A stretch of 64,000 nucleotides of DNA from Closterium sp. Naga37s-1. Its lineage: Eukaryota > Streptophyta > Zygnematophyceae > Desmidiales > Closteriaceae. A program made the translations under genes and the position numbers. The notes under the pieces are model-generated. The model did not search any database. It saw only the letters and a list, made by a program, of their open reading frames with translations, and had not been told where the DNA came from. Positions 33,001 to 41,558 of the stretch are shown here, piece after piece. The stretch is taken from NCBI GenBank assembly GCA_947471745.1, contig CANJKZ010000396.1, positions 627,501-691,500 on the forward strand, given 5' to 3'. Numbering within the stretch: the first letter of the stretch is position 1; the number at the start of each line of letters is the position of its first letter.

Positions 33001-36000
33001 GCTGTGCGCTCTTGTGTTTGTGTGCGTGTGCGCTCGTGGGTCTGTGTGCTTACCGGTGTTGGCACCGCACCCGTCACACGCCATGCCATACTGAACGACA
33101 GGCGGCACGTGCTCACGCGGGTGAGGATTGCGTGTGGGTGTTTGGAACTTCCGTGCGCTTTTGTTTAGTTTTGAGACGCCTCAAAACTAGATTGCGTGTG
33201 GGTGTTTGGAACTTCCGTGCGCTTTTGTGCTGTGCATGTGTGCGTGCGCGTGTGGGTCTGAGTGTTTACTGGTGTTGACACAACCAACACCCGTCACTCG
33301 CCATGCAATTCTGAACGACAGACAGCACGTGCCCACCCGGGTAAGGATTGGGGGTGGTTGGATGTGTGTTGTGTGCCTGTGTGCGCGTGGGTCTGAGTGC
33401 TTACCGGTGTTGGAACAACCAACACACATCACACGCCATGCCATTCGCAACAACAGACGGCACGTGCCCACCCGGGTAAGGATTGGGGGTGGTTGGATGT
33501 GTGTTGTGTGCCTGTGTGCACGTGCGTCTGAGTGCTTACTGGTGTTGGAACAACCAACACCCATCACACGCCATGCCATTCGCAACAACAGATGGCACAT
33601 GCCCACCCGGGTGAGTGAGCCTCATGCATGCTTGAATGAGTACGTGTGTGCGTTAGTGTGGGTGTGGGTGCGGACCTTCTAACATTCATTTGCCTCTCTT
33701 CCTTCTCTCTCTTCCACGCACTCACTCTCCCCCTACCCACCATCCCCATTCTTTTCCCCTAACGCCGGCACACATCCTCCCTCCCTTCACCCCTCCATTT
33801 AGGACGAGGGAGGTGTGGTGAAGCTGTGGGAGATCACCCGGGGTGCTGTTGTTGCCAATTACGGGGTGGTGAGTGGTGTATGCATGCTGCTACAGTGCAT
33901 TTTGCTACAGTGCATGCTGCTACAGTGCGCGATGCTTCAGTGCATGTTGTTACAGTGAATACTGCTACAGTATATGGCCTGCTTTGGCACCCAGTGGTAC
34001 AATGCACGATGCTCCAGCGCCCGATAATGTAGTGTGGTGCATTCAGCTGACCAGGGACCATGCACGAAGCCTGCTATTTCTCCAGGATTGTTTTAGGCGC
34101 CTCGAAAGTGACGAAGCACAAAGTCGGGTCGTGTTTTGCCAGGTTCCGTTTTCCATCTCCTTCTTGAATTTTATCACCGGCACTTCTCTGTCTTTGTCCT
34201 TGTCTGGTGCAGGTGTCATTTGAAGAAAAAGAGAAAGAGCTCTTTGAAATGGTATGTCATGATGACGGTTTGATACATACCCTCACTCACTCACTCACAC
34301 ACTCCCACTCACTCACTCACCCAGTCATTCACTCGCTCACTCTCCCATTCACTCTCTCACTCACTCGCTCGCTCACTCCCATCGGACCTGTGATTTGGCT
34401 TTTCTCAATCTCACCTCCTCAACCCTCTCAACTCAACCCCTTCGTTGGCCCACCTCTCCCACTCATCAGAACAGCGCGAGCCCCCCTGTTGTTCTCAGTG
34501 GACTTTTGAGTCGACTCAAAAGCTGACTTTTTGAGTCGACTCAAAAGCTGACTCTTTGAGTCGACTCAAAAGCTGACTTTTTGAGTCGACTCAAAAGCTG
34601 ACTCTTTGAGTCGACTCAAAAGTCAACTCAACCCCTTCGTTGGGCCACCTCTCCCCCTCATCAGAACAGCGTGAGCCCCCCTGTTGTTCTCAGTGGACCT
34701 CCGCTTTGGCTACCTTTCAGCACCGCTCTTCTTCCTTCCTCAACCCCCTCTCACCCCTCTCCACCCCTCACTACCCCTCTCAACACCAGATCAGCATGAG
34801 CCCGTGGTTCTCAGTGGACCTCCGCTTTGGCTAGCACGTAGCACCTCTCTGCTCCTCCCCCCCTCCCACCTCACCCCTCTCAACCCCTCTCAACCCCTTG
34901 CACCCCTTTCAACACCAGATCAGCGTGAGCCCGTGGTTCTCAGTGGACCTCCGCTTTGGCTGCCTATCTCTGCACCTGGAGTGCCCGCAGTGCTTCTCTG
35001 CTGAGATTTATGCCACAGACTTGGACGTGCCGGGAGCATCTGAAGACCTAAAGGTATAGCAAGTCTCGAACGTGCATAGGGGGAGAGTGTGTGTGAGCGT
35101 GCAGGAAAGAAGGTGTGGGTTTACCCTCTTGCCTCCCAGTTTGTTTGAGGTTGATTTTGAGAATTCTCAAAATCAACCTCAAACAGAAAGAAGGTGTGGG
35201 TTTACCCTCTTGCCTCCCAGTGCACCTGGAGTGCCCGCAGTGCTTCTCTGCTGAGATCTACGCTACAGACCTGGATGTGCTGGGGGCATCTGAAGCCTGG
35301 AAGGTGAGTGAGGGTGTGTGTGCGTGGGAGTGGGAGGAAGAGGGGGGGGGGGGTGGGGGATACAAGGTGCAGGTATGTGCACAGCTCACACGCTTGCCTC
35401 TCTGTGCACCTGGAGTGCCCGCAGTGCTTCTCTGCTGAGATCTACGCTACAGACCTGGATGTGCCGGGGGCATCTGAAGACTTGAAGGTGAGTGAGGGTG
35501 TGTGTGCGTGGGAGTGGGAGGAAGGGGGGGGGGGGGGGGTGTGGGGGATACAAGGTGCAGGTATGTGCACAGCTCACACGCTTGCCTCTCTGTGCACCTG
35601 GAGTGCCCGCAGTGCTTCTCGGCTGAGATCTACGCCACTGACTTGGACGTGCCAGGAGCATCTGAAGACCTCAAGGTGAGGAGAGCGCTGAGTGTACGTC
35701 GTATGCAAACTTAGGCCATCGTAGGTAGGGTGCGTGCTGGCACTGCACCCCACCCCGCCCCACCCCACCCCACTCCCCTTGGTGTGCCCCCAATGCTTCT
35801 CTGCTGAGCGACTTTCCCCTACTCGCCTCTCCCTTACCCTCCTTTTCCCATGGCCAGTTGAACCTTGGTCAGCAAGCTCCAAGCGGCCTGCTCTGGCCAT
35901 GGCTCAACAGGGGGAGTTACCCTGACCTCCCGTGCACCCTTTCCCTTGCTCGAATTTCCCTTGCCCGCCTCTCCCTTGCTCTCCTTTTCCCATGGCCAGT

Positions 36001-39000
36001 TGAACCTGGGGCAGCAAACTCCAAGCGGCCTGCTCTGGCCATGGCTTATTTAGAAGGAGGTGCCTCAACCTCCTGTCCACCCTCCCTAACCCTTAAGTTC
36101 CTAATGCTTTCCCTCCCACGACCCCCACCACCATCTGAACCTGGGTCAACAAGCCCTAAGAGGCCTGCTATGGCCCTGGCTCAACAAGAAGAGACCGCTC
36201 TTTTCGCACTCTCCTTCACCCTTTGTTCCCTCAACCTTTTTCCTCTCACCTCTCTCACCACCACCAGCTGAACCTGGGTCAACAAACCCTACGAGGCCTG
36301 CTATGGCCATGGCTCAACGAGAAGAGACTTCCTCCCGTGCACTCCTCCCACACACCCGCCTCCCTCACTCCCTCCTCCTCCCTCACTCACTCCTCTTATC
36401 CCTCCTCCGCCACAACCACTGCCACCACCACCACCTCCTCTTCCTCCTCTTCCAATGCACACACCGGGTTAAGACGGTCTGCCTCTGCTGCAGCTGCCAC
36501 AGCAGCAGTGCCAGCAGCAGCAGCAGCAGCAGCAGCAGCCACACCAATCCCAGCAGCAACAGAAGCAGCAGAAGCACAAGGGAGGGCAGTGGGGCCAGCA
36601 GGAGAAGGAGCAGGAGCGGGAGGAGGAGTAAGATCAGGAGCAGGAGGAGCAGTAGCAGCATCTACGTCAGAAGAGGAGGGAGAAGAGGACGTGTTATCTG
36701 GCCTACTCCCCTCCTTCGAGTTCCCCAACCAGTTCCCGCCCTCTATAATCACAGAGGGCCCTCGGTTCGGCCCGTGGCGGCGGCGGGTTGTGACTCTAGC
36801 AGCGGACGGGGCGGGGTGGGAGGAAGCGAGGCTGCTGCTGCCTGGCTGGTGTGCTGACTGCGTGTGGAACGACCGACTGCCCCAGCGGGACCCTAGCAAG
36901 TAAGAGCCTGAAATGCTGACTTGATACAACAAAACCAATCACCAGACTTTGCCTCAGGTGGGTAGGAAGAAGTGAGGCTGCGCTGCTGCTCCCGGGGTGG
37001 TGTGCTGATTGCGTGTGGAACGACCGACTGCTCCAGAGGGACCCCAGCTTCCCACTCAACAACCGATGAGACTCATAGTTATAGTCACAGAGGGTCCTCA
37101 GTTGGGCCTGTGGCGGCTTTTGCGTCGACTCAGTCAAAAGTCACCTCATTTTGAGTCGACTCAGTCAAAAGTCACATCATTTTGAGTCGACTCAGTCAAA
37201 AGTCACCTCATTTTGAGTCGACTCAGTCAAAAGTCACCTCATTCTAAGTCGACTCAAAATCCAACAACCGATGAGACTCATATTTATAGTCACAGAGGGT
37301 CCTCGGTTGGGCCTGTGGCGGTGCAGGGTTGTGACTTGTGAGGCGCCTCAAAATCATCACAGAGAACCCTCAGTTCGGGCCATGGCGGTGCGAAGTTGTG
37401 TGGCGTGGCGGCGCAACGACTAGTTTTGAGGCGCCTCAAAACGAAGTTGTGTGGCGTGGCGTGGCGGCGCAACGACCTGCTATTCTGGTCTGGCTCGTTA
37501 CACTCGAACCAGTAGACCGAAGTTGTGTGACCCTTACACAACACCTCGCCTTCCCTCCTTCCCTTTCACCTATCGTCCTGCCCATCTCCCACTCCCCCGC
37601 TTGCCACGCCCATCCCCAACCCGAAACCCACAGATGCATTTCTACCTGCAGCCCTTGATGGATCGCAACTGCCCAGCCCTTTGAAGCTCACCTCCTTTCC
37701 CTCCCTTTTTGCCCCCAACCCCCCTTTTACTCCTCCCCTCCCGCCCCATAGCTGCAGCTTCTGCTTGCAGCCGTTGGATGGCTCACTGCTAGGAGACTAG
37801 CCAAAAATTGCGAAGCAAGCGAAGGAGGTTCGAAGAACTTTAAAGCTCACCTCCCTTTCCTCCCATCGTGCCCCCCAACCCCCAACCCACCAACCCCCCC
37901 TCTCTCCCCCACAGGTGCAGCTTCTACCTGCAACCCTTTGATGGCTCGCAGCTACGGCTATTTCAAAGGCCACCTTCCTTCCCCGCCTCTATTCTTCCCC
38001 AAAACACTCTTCCTTTCCGTATGTGCTCCTATACCCCACCTCTCTCCCCCCTCCAACCCACAGGTGCAGCTTCTACCTGCAACCCCTGGATGGCTCACAG
38101 CTGCGGCCTCTGACACAGAACAAGCTGAGCGCTCCCAAGATTCTCAAAATCCTCAAGGTATGCTGGATAGACATTGGTGGGTGGTGGGCAGTGGAAAGGG
38201 AGGGCCCAAGCCCGAGATGGGGGAAGGGTATGACTCAGAACAAGCTGAGCGCTCCCAAGATTCTCAAAATCCTCAAGGTATGCTGGATAGACATTGGTGG
38301 GTGGTGGGCAGTGGAAAGGGAGGGTCCAAGCCCGAGATGGAGGAAGGGTATGACTCAGAACAAGCTGAGCAATCCCAAGATTCTCAAAATCCTCAAGTTA
38401 TGCTGGATAGACATTGGTGGGTGGTGGGCAGTGGAAAGGGAGGGCCCAAGCCCGAGATGGGGGAAGGGTATGACTCAGAACAAGCCGAGCGCTCCCAAGA
38501 TTCTCAAAATCCTCAAGGTATGCTGGATAGACATTGGTGGGTGGTGGGCAGTGGAAAGGGAGGGCCCAAGCCCGAGATGGGGGAAGGGTATGACTCAGAA
38601 CAAGCTGAGCGCTCCCAAGATTCTCAAAATCCTCAAGGTATGCTGGATAGACATTGGTGGGTGGTGGGCAGTGGAAAGGGAGGGCCCAAGCCCGAGATGG
38701 GGGAAGGGTATGACTCAGAACAAGCTGAGCGCTCCCAAGATTCTCAAAATCCTCAAGTTATGCTGGATAGACATTGGTGGGTGGTGGGCAGTGGAAACGG
38801 AGGGCCCAAGCCCGAGATGGGGGAAGGGTATGACTCAGAACAAGCTGAGCGCTCCCAAGATTCTCAAAATCCTCAAGGTATGCTGGATAGACATTGGTGG
38901 GTGGTGGGCAGTGGAAAGGGAGGGCCCAAGCCCGAGATGGGGGAAGGGTATGACTCAGAACAAGCTGAGCGCTCCCAAGATTCTAAAAATCCTCAAGGTA

Positions 39001-40790
39001 TGCTGGATAGACATTGGTGGGTGGTGGGCAGTGGAAAGGGAGGGTCCAAGCCCGAGATGGAGGAAGGGTATGACTCAGAACAAGCTGAGCGCTCCCAAGA
39101 TTCTCAAAATCCTCAAGGTATGCTGGATAGACATTGGTGGGTGGTGGGCAGTGGAAAGGGAGGGCCCAAGCCCGAGATGGGGGAAGGGTATGACTCAGAA
39201 CAAGCCGAGCGCTCCCAAGATTCTCAAAATCCTCAAGGTATGCTGGATAGACATTGGTGGGTGGTGGGCAGTGGAAAGGGAGGGCCCAAGCCCGAGATGG
39301 GGGAAGGGTATGACTCAGAACAAGCTGAGCGCTCCCAAGATTCTCAAAATCCTCAAGGTATGCTGGATAGACATTGGTGGGTGGTGGGCAGTGGAAAGGG
39401 AGGGCCCAAGCCCGAGATGGGGGAAGGGTATGACTCAGAACAAGCTGAGCGCTCCCAAGATTCTCAAAATCCTCAAGGTATGCTGGATAGACATTGGTGG
39501 GTGGTGGGCAGTGGAAAGGGAGGGCCCAAGCCCGAGATGGGGGAAGGGTATGACTCAGAACAAGCTGAGCGCTCCCAAGATTCTCAAAATCCTCAAGTTA
39601 TGCTGGATAGACATTGGTGGGTGGTGGGCAGTGGAAACGGAGGGCCCAAGCCCGAGATGGGGGAAGGGTATGACTCAGAACAAGCTGAGCGCTCCCAAGA
39701 TTCTCAAAATCCTCAAGGTATGCTGGATAGACATTGGTGGGTGGTGGGCAGTGGAAAGGGAGGGCCCAAGCCCGAGATGGGGGAAGGGTATGACTCAGAA
39801 CAAGCTGAGCACTCCCAAGATTCTCAAAATCCCCAAGGTATGCTGGATAGACATTGGTGGGTGGTGGGCAGTGGAAAGGGAGGGCCCAAGCCCGAGATGG
39901 AGGAAGGGTATGACTCAGAACAAGCCGAGCGCTCCCAAGATTCTCAAAATCCTCAAGGTATGCTGGATAGACATTGGTGGGTGGTGGGCAGTGGAAAGGG
40001 AGGGCCCAAGCCCGAGATGGGGGAAGGGTATGACTCAGAACAAGCTGAGCGCTCCCAAGATTCTCAAAATCCTCAAGGTAAGGTGGATGCTGGATGGGAG
40101 GCAGGGGGGAAGAGAAGGGCGTTCTGGTGCGAGAAAGTGAGAAGGAGGGCGATGGCATGACGCAGAACAGGCTGAGTGCAGGGGTGGGTTGTGGACAGGG
40201 AAAGGCCGTGACATGGAAGGGCAAGAAAAAAAGAAAGAAAGAGGAAAAAAAAATCATCCTCTTCTTTCCTGATGTCTCTGTTGCAGGCGATGAGCTACGT
40301 GCAGGAGAAGCTTGAATCACCGCTTTGCAATCTGAATATTGATTACAAATGTTTACAAATCCGCCAGTTCCTCCTCTCATGTGTGCGTGCAGGTGATGAG
40401 CTATGTGCGGGAGAAGCTGGGATTGGATGACTTGCAAGAGGAAGAGGAGGAGAGCGGAGGGGGGATGAAGGGGAGAGCAGGTGGGCCAGTAGGACCCCTG
40501 GCCCCTCCTGTGGTGGTTGAGATTTTCTGCAATAATCAGGTGAGCCTCAGAATGGGATATCTAATCAGGTGAGCTTGTTTGCTTGATATCTGTAAAAATC
40601 AACTAACATCCAGGCTAATGCTGTGTTAATGTCCAGCGCATGGTCAATAATATGTATTGTTTTCTGTGTCTTTCTCCCTCCATGGCAGCTTCTCAAGCCG
40701 GAGATGAGCTTGGCCACGGTTCGCACATACATTTGGAAGAAGTCTGAAGACCTTGCCTTTTTCTATCGCCTTGCCGCTTCAACTCTGTAG
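23931..40790 (+). CDS. WDR48: WDR48/UAF1-like WD40-repeat protein
   Basis: WDR48/UAF1 is a WD40 scaffold that activates USP1-type deubiquitinases in animals; plant homologues are less studied. Fifteen phase-consistent exons were read: 23931-24050, 24935-25333, 26209-26298, 26842-27347, 29126-29161, 29789-29909, 30432-30962, 32883-32978, 33803-33868, 34213-34251, 34919-35053, 36268-36899, 38064-38157, 40393-40539 and 40689-40790 (3114 nt, 1037 aa). WD repeats appear as [55 protein letters not shown] and [14 protein letters not shown]. The C-terminal DUF3337 part shows [63 protein letters not shown] and [16 protein letters not shown]. It is longer than usual because of Ala/Gly/Ser-rich inserts. 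Introns are full of partial exon copies. Confidence 0.88.
24085..24312 (+). repeat. 23-bp repeat array and decayed copy of WDR48 exon 1
   Basis: About seven 23-bp units containing TCATTTCAAATGACTCAGAA start just after the exon-1 donor. They end at a degenerate copy of the exon-1 end (GCCACGTTCGTC, then GACACCACCCTGAGTTG, 24260-24312), again a 3'-part copy downstream of the intact exon. Confidence 0.85.
24463..24690 (+). repeat. 20-bp intronic minisatellite
   Basis: About eleven units of CTCTCATTATCTCCACATGT lie upstream of exon 2. A truncated 5' copy of exon 2 (CACTGTGCTGGCGTCAACAG after a CAG acceptor) follows at 24788-24815. Confidence 0.9.
25364..25449 (+). repeat. Copy of WDR48 exon 2 3' end plus donor
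   Basis: This is a near-perfect copy of the exon segment encoding [20 protein letters not shown] to DGSLK, with a good donor GTGAGTC. It could replace the equivalent part of exon 2, but no acceptor is evident directly before it. Confidence 0.8.
25870..26208 (+). repeat. Partial 5' copies of WDR48 exon 26209-26298
   Basis: Two upstream copies beginning at an acceptor and reading GTGTGCACGCACCAGACATG to GAGTGCACCGACACCCTG lie at about 25900-25980 and 26050-26125. They stop inside the exon. Confidence 0.8.
26299..26760 (+). repeat. Partial 3' copies of WDR48 exon 26209-26298
   Basis: Three tandem ~120-bp copies (about 26370-26420, 26490-26540, 26605-26660) plus a decayed fourth carry CACCACAGCGACTACAGGCA, CTTGCTGCTGCC and a donor GTGAGT. 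They are separated by a conserved spacer ending in CAGCATGCATGCAGCAGC. Confidence 0.85.
27348..28626 (+). repeat. 27-bp minisatellite of about 47 copies at the exon-4 donor
   Basis: Units contain GTGAGTGGCTGTTGATGCG and end in AGGGGCAG; about 47 nearly identical copies begin exactly at the WDR48 exon-4 donor. Each unit recreates the GGCAG/GTGAGT exon-intron junction. The array is almost perfectly homogeneous (one visible GCG-to-GTG change near 28580). Confidence 0.95.
28780..28842. other. 19-bp perfect inverted repeat (hairpin) in an intron
   Basis: GCGCTCTGCATCTCCTTGC at 28780-28798 pairs perfectly with 28824-28842 across a 25-nt loop. It lies in WDR48 intron 4. Confidence 0.8.
29616..29700 (+). 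repeat. Partial 5' copy of WDR48 exon 29789-29909
   Basis: An acceptor CACAG is followed by a copy coding [20 protein letters not shown] that ends inside the exon. The full-length exon lies 170 bp downstream. Confidence 0.85.
29940..30060 (+). repeat. G-run and (TG)n microsatellite
   Basis: A run of about 20 G (29942-29962) is followed by a long TG dinucleotide tract to about 30050 with GCGTGCG interruptions, in WDR48 intron 6. Confidence 0.95.
30291..30375 (+). repeat. Partial 5' copy of WDR48 exon 30432-30962
   Basis: After a CCCCAG acceptor it encodes [20 protein letters not shown] and stops within the exon. The intact exon begins 57 bp later. Confidence 0.85.
30963..31440 (+). repeat. 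Partial 3' copies of WDR48 exon 30432-30962 with palindromes
   Basis: Repeats of the exon end (CCGGTGTTCTGTGCGAGTCC to GAGAGCTCTTTCTC) lie at about 31016-31125, followed by shorter copies at about 31165, 31258 and 31358. TTTTGAGAATTCTCAAAA palindromes lie between the last copies, at 31200-31217 (one base off) and 31294-31311 (perfect). Confidence 0.85.
31573..31965 (+). repeat. 17-bp intronic minisatellite
   Basis: About 23 perfect or near-perfect units of CCCCTGTGTGCGCTCAT lie in WDR48 intron 7. Confidence 0.95.
32016..32691. mobile_element. hAT-like nonautonomous DNA element (MITE), 676 bp
   Basis: Terminal inverted repeats CTTAGTGGGAATAT and ATATTCCCACTAAG are perfect over 14 bp. They are flanked by an 8-bp direct repeat CCACTCTC at 32008-32015 and 32692-32699. 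The ends are rich in CGTATATACGCTA-type subterminal repeats. No transposase frame is present. The 8-bp duplication fits the hAT superfamily; this is inference from structure only. Confidence 0.75.
32740..32882 (+). repeat. Partial 5' copy of WDR48 exon 32883-32978
   Basis: A copy of the acceptor and exon start (CCAGGTTCCTCTATTCGCTC, CACACCCATCACATGCCATG) precedes the intact exon and ends inside it. Confidence 0.75.
32979..33620 (+). repeat. Partial 3' copies of WDR48 exon 32883-32978 plus donor
   Basis: Four downstream copies of [17 protein letters not shown] sequence (later [13 protein letters not shown]) each end in a GGGTGAG or GGGTAAG donor, near 33060-33122, 33280-33343, 33420-33477 and 33555-33611. 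They diverge progressively. An imperfect TAGTTTTGAG-ACGC-CTCAAAACTA palindrome (33166-33189) separates two direct repeats of a ~39-bp spacer segment. Confidence 0.85.
34430..34918 (+). repeat. Partial 5' copies of WDR48 exon 34919-35053 and palindrome array
   Basis: Truncated upstream copies (CAGCGTGAGCCCGTGGTTCT, TCAGTGGACCTCCGCTTTGG) lie at about 34468-34502, 34668-34710 and 34793-34835. Between the first two sits an array of five TTTTGAGTCGACTCAAAA-type palindromes (34504-34621, about 25-bp period). It is flanked by a ~70-bp direct duplication that begins AACTCAACCCCTTCGTTGG. Confidence 0.9.
35101..35222. repeat. 44-bp perfect palindrome between direct repeats
   Basis: Positions 35142-35185 form a perfect palindrome centred on GAATTC with arms reading outward through TTTTGAG and GGTTGA to TGTTTGAGG. 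It lies between two copies of a ~36-bp segment containing GAAAGAAGGTGTGGGTTTAC. Confidence 0.92.
35186..35680 (+). repeat. Partial 3' copies of WDR48 exon 34919-35053 plus donor
   Basis: Three downstream copies encode [19 protein letters not shown] through EDLK followed by donor GGTGAG, at about 35219-35303, 35404-35488 and 35593-35674. The copies are very similar, and the second and third share a spacer with a G-run. Confidence 0.88.
35855..36267 (+). repeat. Partial 5' copies of WDR48 exon 36268-36899
   Basis: Three upstream copies start at an acceptor with LNLGQQ, then (A/T)PSGLLWPW or ALRGLLWPW, near 35860, 36000 and 36136. They end soon after the start of the exon. Confidence 0.85.
36935..37500 (+). 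repeat. Partial 3' copies of WDR48 exon 36268-36899 with palindromes
   Basis: Fragments of the exon end (GTGTGGAACGACCGACTG, TCACAGAGGGTCCTC, GGCCTGTGGCGG) recur to about 37480. Interspersed are five 31-bp units with TTTTGAGTCGACTCAG (37120-37260), an imperfect GAGGCGCCTC palindrome near 37338-37353, and a perfect one at 37423-37442 lying between two copies of CGAAGTTGTGTGGCGTGGCG. Confidence 0.85.
37630..38063 (+). repeat. Partial 5' copies of WDR48 exon 38064-38157
   Basis: Three upstream copies containing TGCAGCTTCTACCTGCAACC-like sequence and GATGGCTC lie near 37632, 37750 and 37915, after CACAG acceptors in two cases. Confidence 0.82.
38110..40085 (+). repeat. 17 tandem 120-bp units carrying WDR48 exon-13 end and donor
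   Basis: Each exact 120-bp unit has the exon end (AACAAGCTGAGCGCTCCCAA, coding [11 protein letters not shown]), its donor GGTATGC and 70 bp of intron. Units start near 38110, 38230 and so on to 40030. Variants mark history: units 3, 6 and 13 have GTTATG in place of GGTATG; units 6 and 13 share AAACGG; units 2 and 8 share GGGTCC. Because 120 is a multiple of three and no stop occurs, two frames stay open across the array. Confidence 0.95.
40281..40392 (+). repeat. Partial 5' copy of WDR48 exon 40393-40539
   Basis: After TTGCAG at 40287 a copy of the exon start (GCGATGAGCTACGTGCAGGA) encodes MSYVQEKL and ends. The intact exon follows about 100 bp downstream. Confidence 0.82.
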
Positions 40791-41558
40791 CTATGATTTT
40801 GAAATTATTTTGTTAATTCCGTTCTTAGGTAGTGCCTAATGCCTCCATTATGTTGGGATGATGGTTATGGCTTCCATCAATATTAGACTCATCTGAAAGA
40901 GAATCAAGAGATTTTGATTATCGAGTGCGTTATTTGTGGTAATTCGGTACTAGGAATCTGCGATATAGGAGCGTCACTGTCAGCAGGTTCCGCTGCTTCT
41001 GTGGAAGCCTGCAAACGTGGCTGCTTATTTTTCACTTGCTGCCACGCAAAATTCAAGCAAACCATCCGAGCGACGCGTGGTAGGAAACCTAGCGACGTGG
41101 CATCGGATCTTGAGGGGCCTCGCGGAACACGTGTTCATGATGTGTCTGTTACCACGTCGTGTTCCTTTCCCGGCCTCAAGCTCTGACGTTTCCAAGGGTC
41201 CGCCCGGCAGTGCAAAGCTTCCGCCCGCCACTTCCCCAACCTTCTGCACGACAGGGCACAACCTTCTGCGACATCCTGCGCAACCTCCCGCGCAACCTCC
41301 CGCCTGCCTGATCAAAGTGGCGGGGAGCGCGACATTCCCAATGGTGAAATTTCCTGCACACTAATTTCTAGGAGTTGCTCATTTCAACGGTTGTCTCTAG
41401 GCTTCCTGCAAAAGCCATTCAGGTGGTAGTCGCCGTTTGTGGTAGCTAAGACTCGAGGGCTCGCTCGTGTTTCTGCGCAGCGTAGTTACCGCTGTTACCA
41501 CCATCACCATCACCATCACCACCAACAGTACCCCCATTCTCAGACACAGACGCTAGTC
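40791..41558. other. Intergenic interval
   Basis: No gene is recognised. A CGCAACCTCCCGC short repeat lies near 41278-41303. A (CACCAT)n tract at 41500-41522 immediately precedes the next gene and would encode a His run if translation started further upstream at 41439. Confidence 0.5.

Noticed and set aside
38110-40140. A 700+ residue tandem-repeat protein encoded at 37938-40160
   Set aside because: The frame is an intron repeat of exon-13 ends. The genuine exon, its acceptor, donor and homology account for the coding part; translation as one ORF is only possible through intron retention.
41439-41558. Upstream start adding a His-run N-terminus to the light-harvesting-like protein
   Set aside because: The CACCAT microsatellite encodes it. 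The downstream ATG gives a normal plastid transit peptide.
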